DNA of 7,115 nt, from the NCBI GenBank assembly GCA_021793935.1, contig JAJYRV010000102.1, positions 1-7,115 on the forward strand, in the 5' to 3' direction. Below, one piece after another: positions 6,459-7,115 of this stretch. The stretch is from Actinomycetes bacterium (GTDB taxonomy: Bacteria; Actinomycetota; Actinomycetes; Actinomycetales; Beutenbergiaceae). Every line of letters starts with the position of its first letter. Positions within the stretch are counted from its first letter, which is position 1. A program made the translations under genes and the position numbers. The notes beneath the pieces were generated by a model that saw nothing but the letters and a program-made list of their open reading frames with translations, was not told the origin of the DNA and ran no database searches.

Positions 6459-7007
6459 TTAATCGACGTGAGCGCCGGAGCCGTCGACGAACGAGACCCC
6501 CTCGAGGAACCCGCGGGCGCGCTCGGTGCGCGGGTATTGGTTGACGATCTCCCAGAACGCCTCGTCGTGCCCGACTTCCACAAGGTGGGCGAGTTCGTGC
6601 ACGAGCACGTAGTCGAGCACCCAGGACGGCATGTTCTGAAGCCGGTGGGAGATCCGGATGGAGCCGTTCAAGGGCGTGCACGAACCCCACCGGGTGGTCT
6701 GGTTCGTCACCCACCGGACCGAACTCGGGCGCACCCCCTCGGGCAGGTACTCCCCGGCGAGGCGCTCGGCCCGCTCCATGAGGTCGGTCGAGGAGAGTTG
6801 GCGGCGCGCCTCGCTGCGCTTAACCCGCTCGATCATGCGGGCAACCCACTCATCTTCCTGCCTGCGAGTGAAACTGCCCGGAATCGCGATGACGAGCCGG
6901 CCCTGTTCCCGGAACGCCGACACGGTGCGGCGCCGCCGCGCGCTCCGGCGCACCTCGATCGTGCCCTCCCCCGGCACGTCACGCATCACCCGCTCACGTC
7001 CGCTCAT
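6459..7007 (-). CDS. YgjP/SprT-like zinc metallopeptidase (DUF45, M48-type HExxH)
   Basis: A 182-residue cytoplasmic protein with a basic N-terminal region. The C-terminal half carries the full family pattern: TTRWGSC (104-110), a short beta region ending SIRISHRL, and the zinc site VHELAHLVEVGHDEAFW (136-152), with HELAH at 137-141 and a probable third ligand at His147. This arrangement is that of the YgjP-like (DUF45) peptidases, related to SprT/WSS1-type proteases; natural substrates are largely unknown. Length is slightly below that of the longer family members, and the core is complete. The ATG at 7007 is chosen; a second ATG at 6986 is possible because the first residues are not conserved, but it has no better ribosome-binding site. 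GTGGGA shortly before 7007 is only a weak match. It is the upstream gene of a probable two-gene unit with the flavoprotein. Confidence 0.93.
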   Translation of the reverse strand: MSGRERVMRDVPGEGTIEVRRSARRRRTVSAFREQGRLVIAIPGSFTRRQEDEWVARMIERVKRSEARRQLSSTDLMERAERLAGEYLPEGVRPSSVRWVTNQTTRWGSCTPLNGSIRISHRLQNMPSWVLDYVLVHELAHLVEVGHDEAFWEIVNQYPRTERARGFLEGVSFVDGSGAHVD

Positions 7008-7073
7008 GTTCCCACTTTGTCAGAATCGGGTCCTGCACGGCGGGTAAATGCATCGCTGCGGGGAAAACCCGAC

Positions 7074-7082
7074 TTATCCACA
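7074..7082 (+). promoter_or_regulatory. Perfect DnaA-box sequence upstream of the YgjP-like gene
   Basis: TTATCCACA matches the consensus DnaA box exactly, 67 bp upstream of the YgjP-like start, in a locally more AT-rich stretch. Only one copy was seen, so this is not an origin. It could be a site for DnaA as a transcription factor or simply a chance occurrence, since such boxes are scattered through bacterial chromosomes. Confidence 0.4.
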
Positions 7083-7115
7083 GGGTCGCTCGCGGCGCGC
7101 GGTTCCTCGTGAAGA

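Noticed and set aside
6468..7112. A 214-codon plus-strand open frame extending nearly to the right edge
   Set aside because: It is antisense to the HELAH-containing peptidase and shows no conserved motif of its own.
7016..7115. Replication origin at the right edge because of the DnaA box
   Set aside because: Only one box is present, and there is no AT-rich unwinding region and no dnaA, dnaN or other origin gene in view.
1..7115. CRISPR array, insertion sequence, tRNA, rRNA, riboswitch or phage genes
   Set aside because: No regularly spaced repeats, transposase or phage-type proteins, terminal inverted repeats, cloverleaf or conserved RNA motif was seen on either strand.

Overview
The window looks like chromosomal DNA from a high-GC actinomycete (Actinomycetota). 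The base composition is strongly GC-rich, coding third positions are mostly G or C, genes are tightly packed, GTG serves as a start codon, and the protein families (UPF0182, PPA1309, DUF2342/Zincin_2) are typical of Actinomycetota. No phage, transposon, CRISPR, tRNA or rRNA sequence is visible. Genus cannot be fixed from this stretch.

Layout, left to right. Bases 1-2022 (minus) hold the first 674 codons of a large UPF0182 membrane protein that runs off the left edge. A 108-bp divergent gap follows, then a PPA1309-family protein of unknown function (2131-2697, plus). It converges, with 10 bp between stops, on a membrane-anchored PDZ/Lon-like serine protease of the YlbL type (2708-3805, minus). 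A second divergent gap of 149 bp carries an inverted repeat and a probable leaderless promoter. It leads to a zincin-like DUF2342 protein (3955-5376, plus), whose stop codon shares the same CTAG with the stop of a convergent nitronate monooxygenase-like flavoprotein (5373-6422, minus). A small YgjP/SprT-like metallopeptidase (6459-7007, minus) lies 36 bp upstream of the flavoprotein on the same strand, so the two are probably co-transcribed. The last 108 bp are probably intergenic and contain a perfect DnaA-box sequence.

How the genes may work together: a UPF0182 protein, a Lon-like PDZ protease and a DUF2342 zincin-like protein, in this order and orientation, match from memory the Rv3193c-Rv3194c-Rv3195 neighbourhood of Mycobacterium tuberculosis. 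The block is therefore best read as conserved actinobacterial core genome. Three protease-type proteins next to a giant membrane protein suggest an envelope or protein quality-control role, but that is inference. I did not find a clearly novel system. The most worthwhile leads are the conserved but uncharacterised protease neighbourhood, the non-canonical metal motif of the DUF2342 protein, and the small regulatory signals in the gaps.
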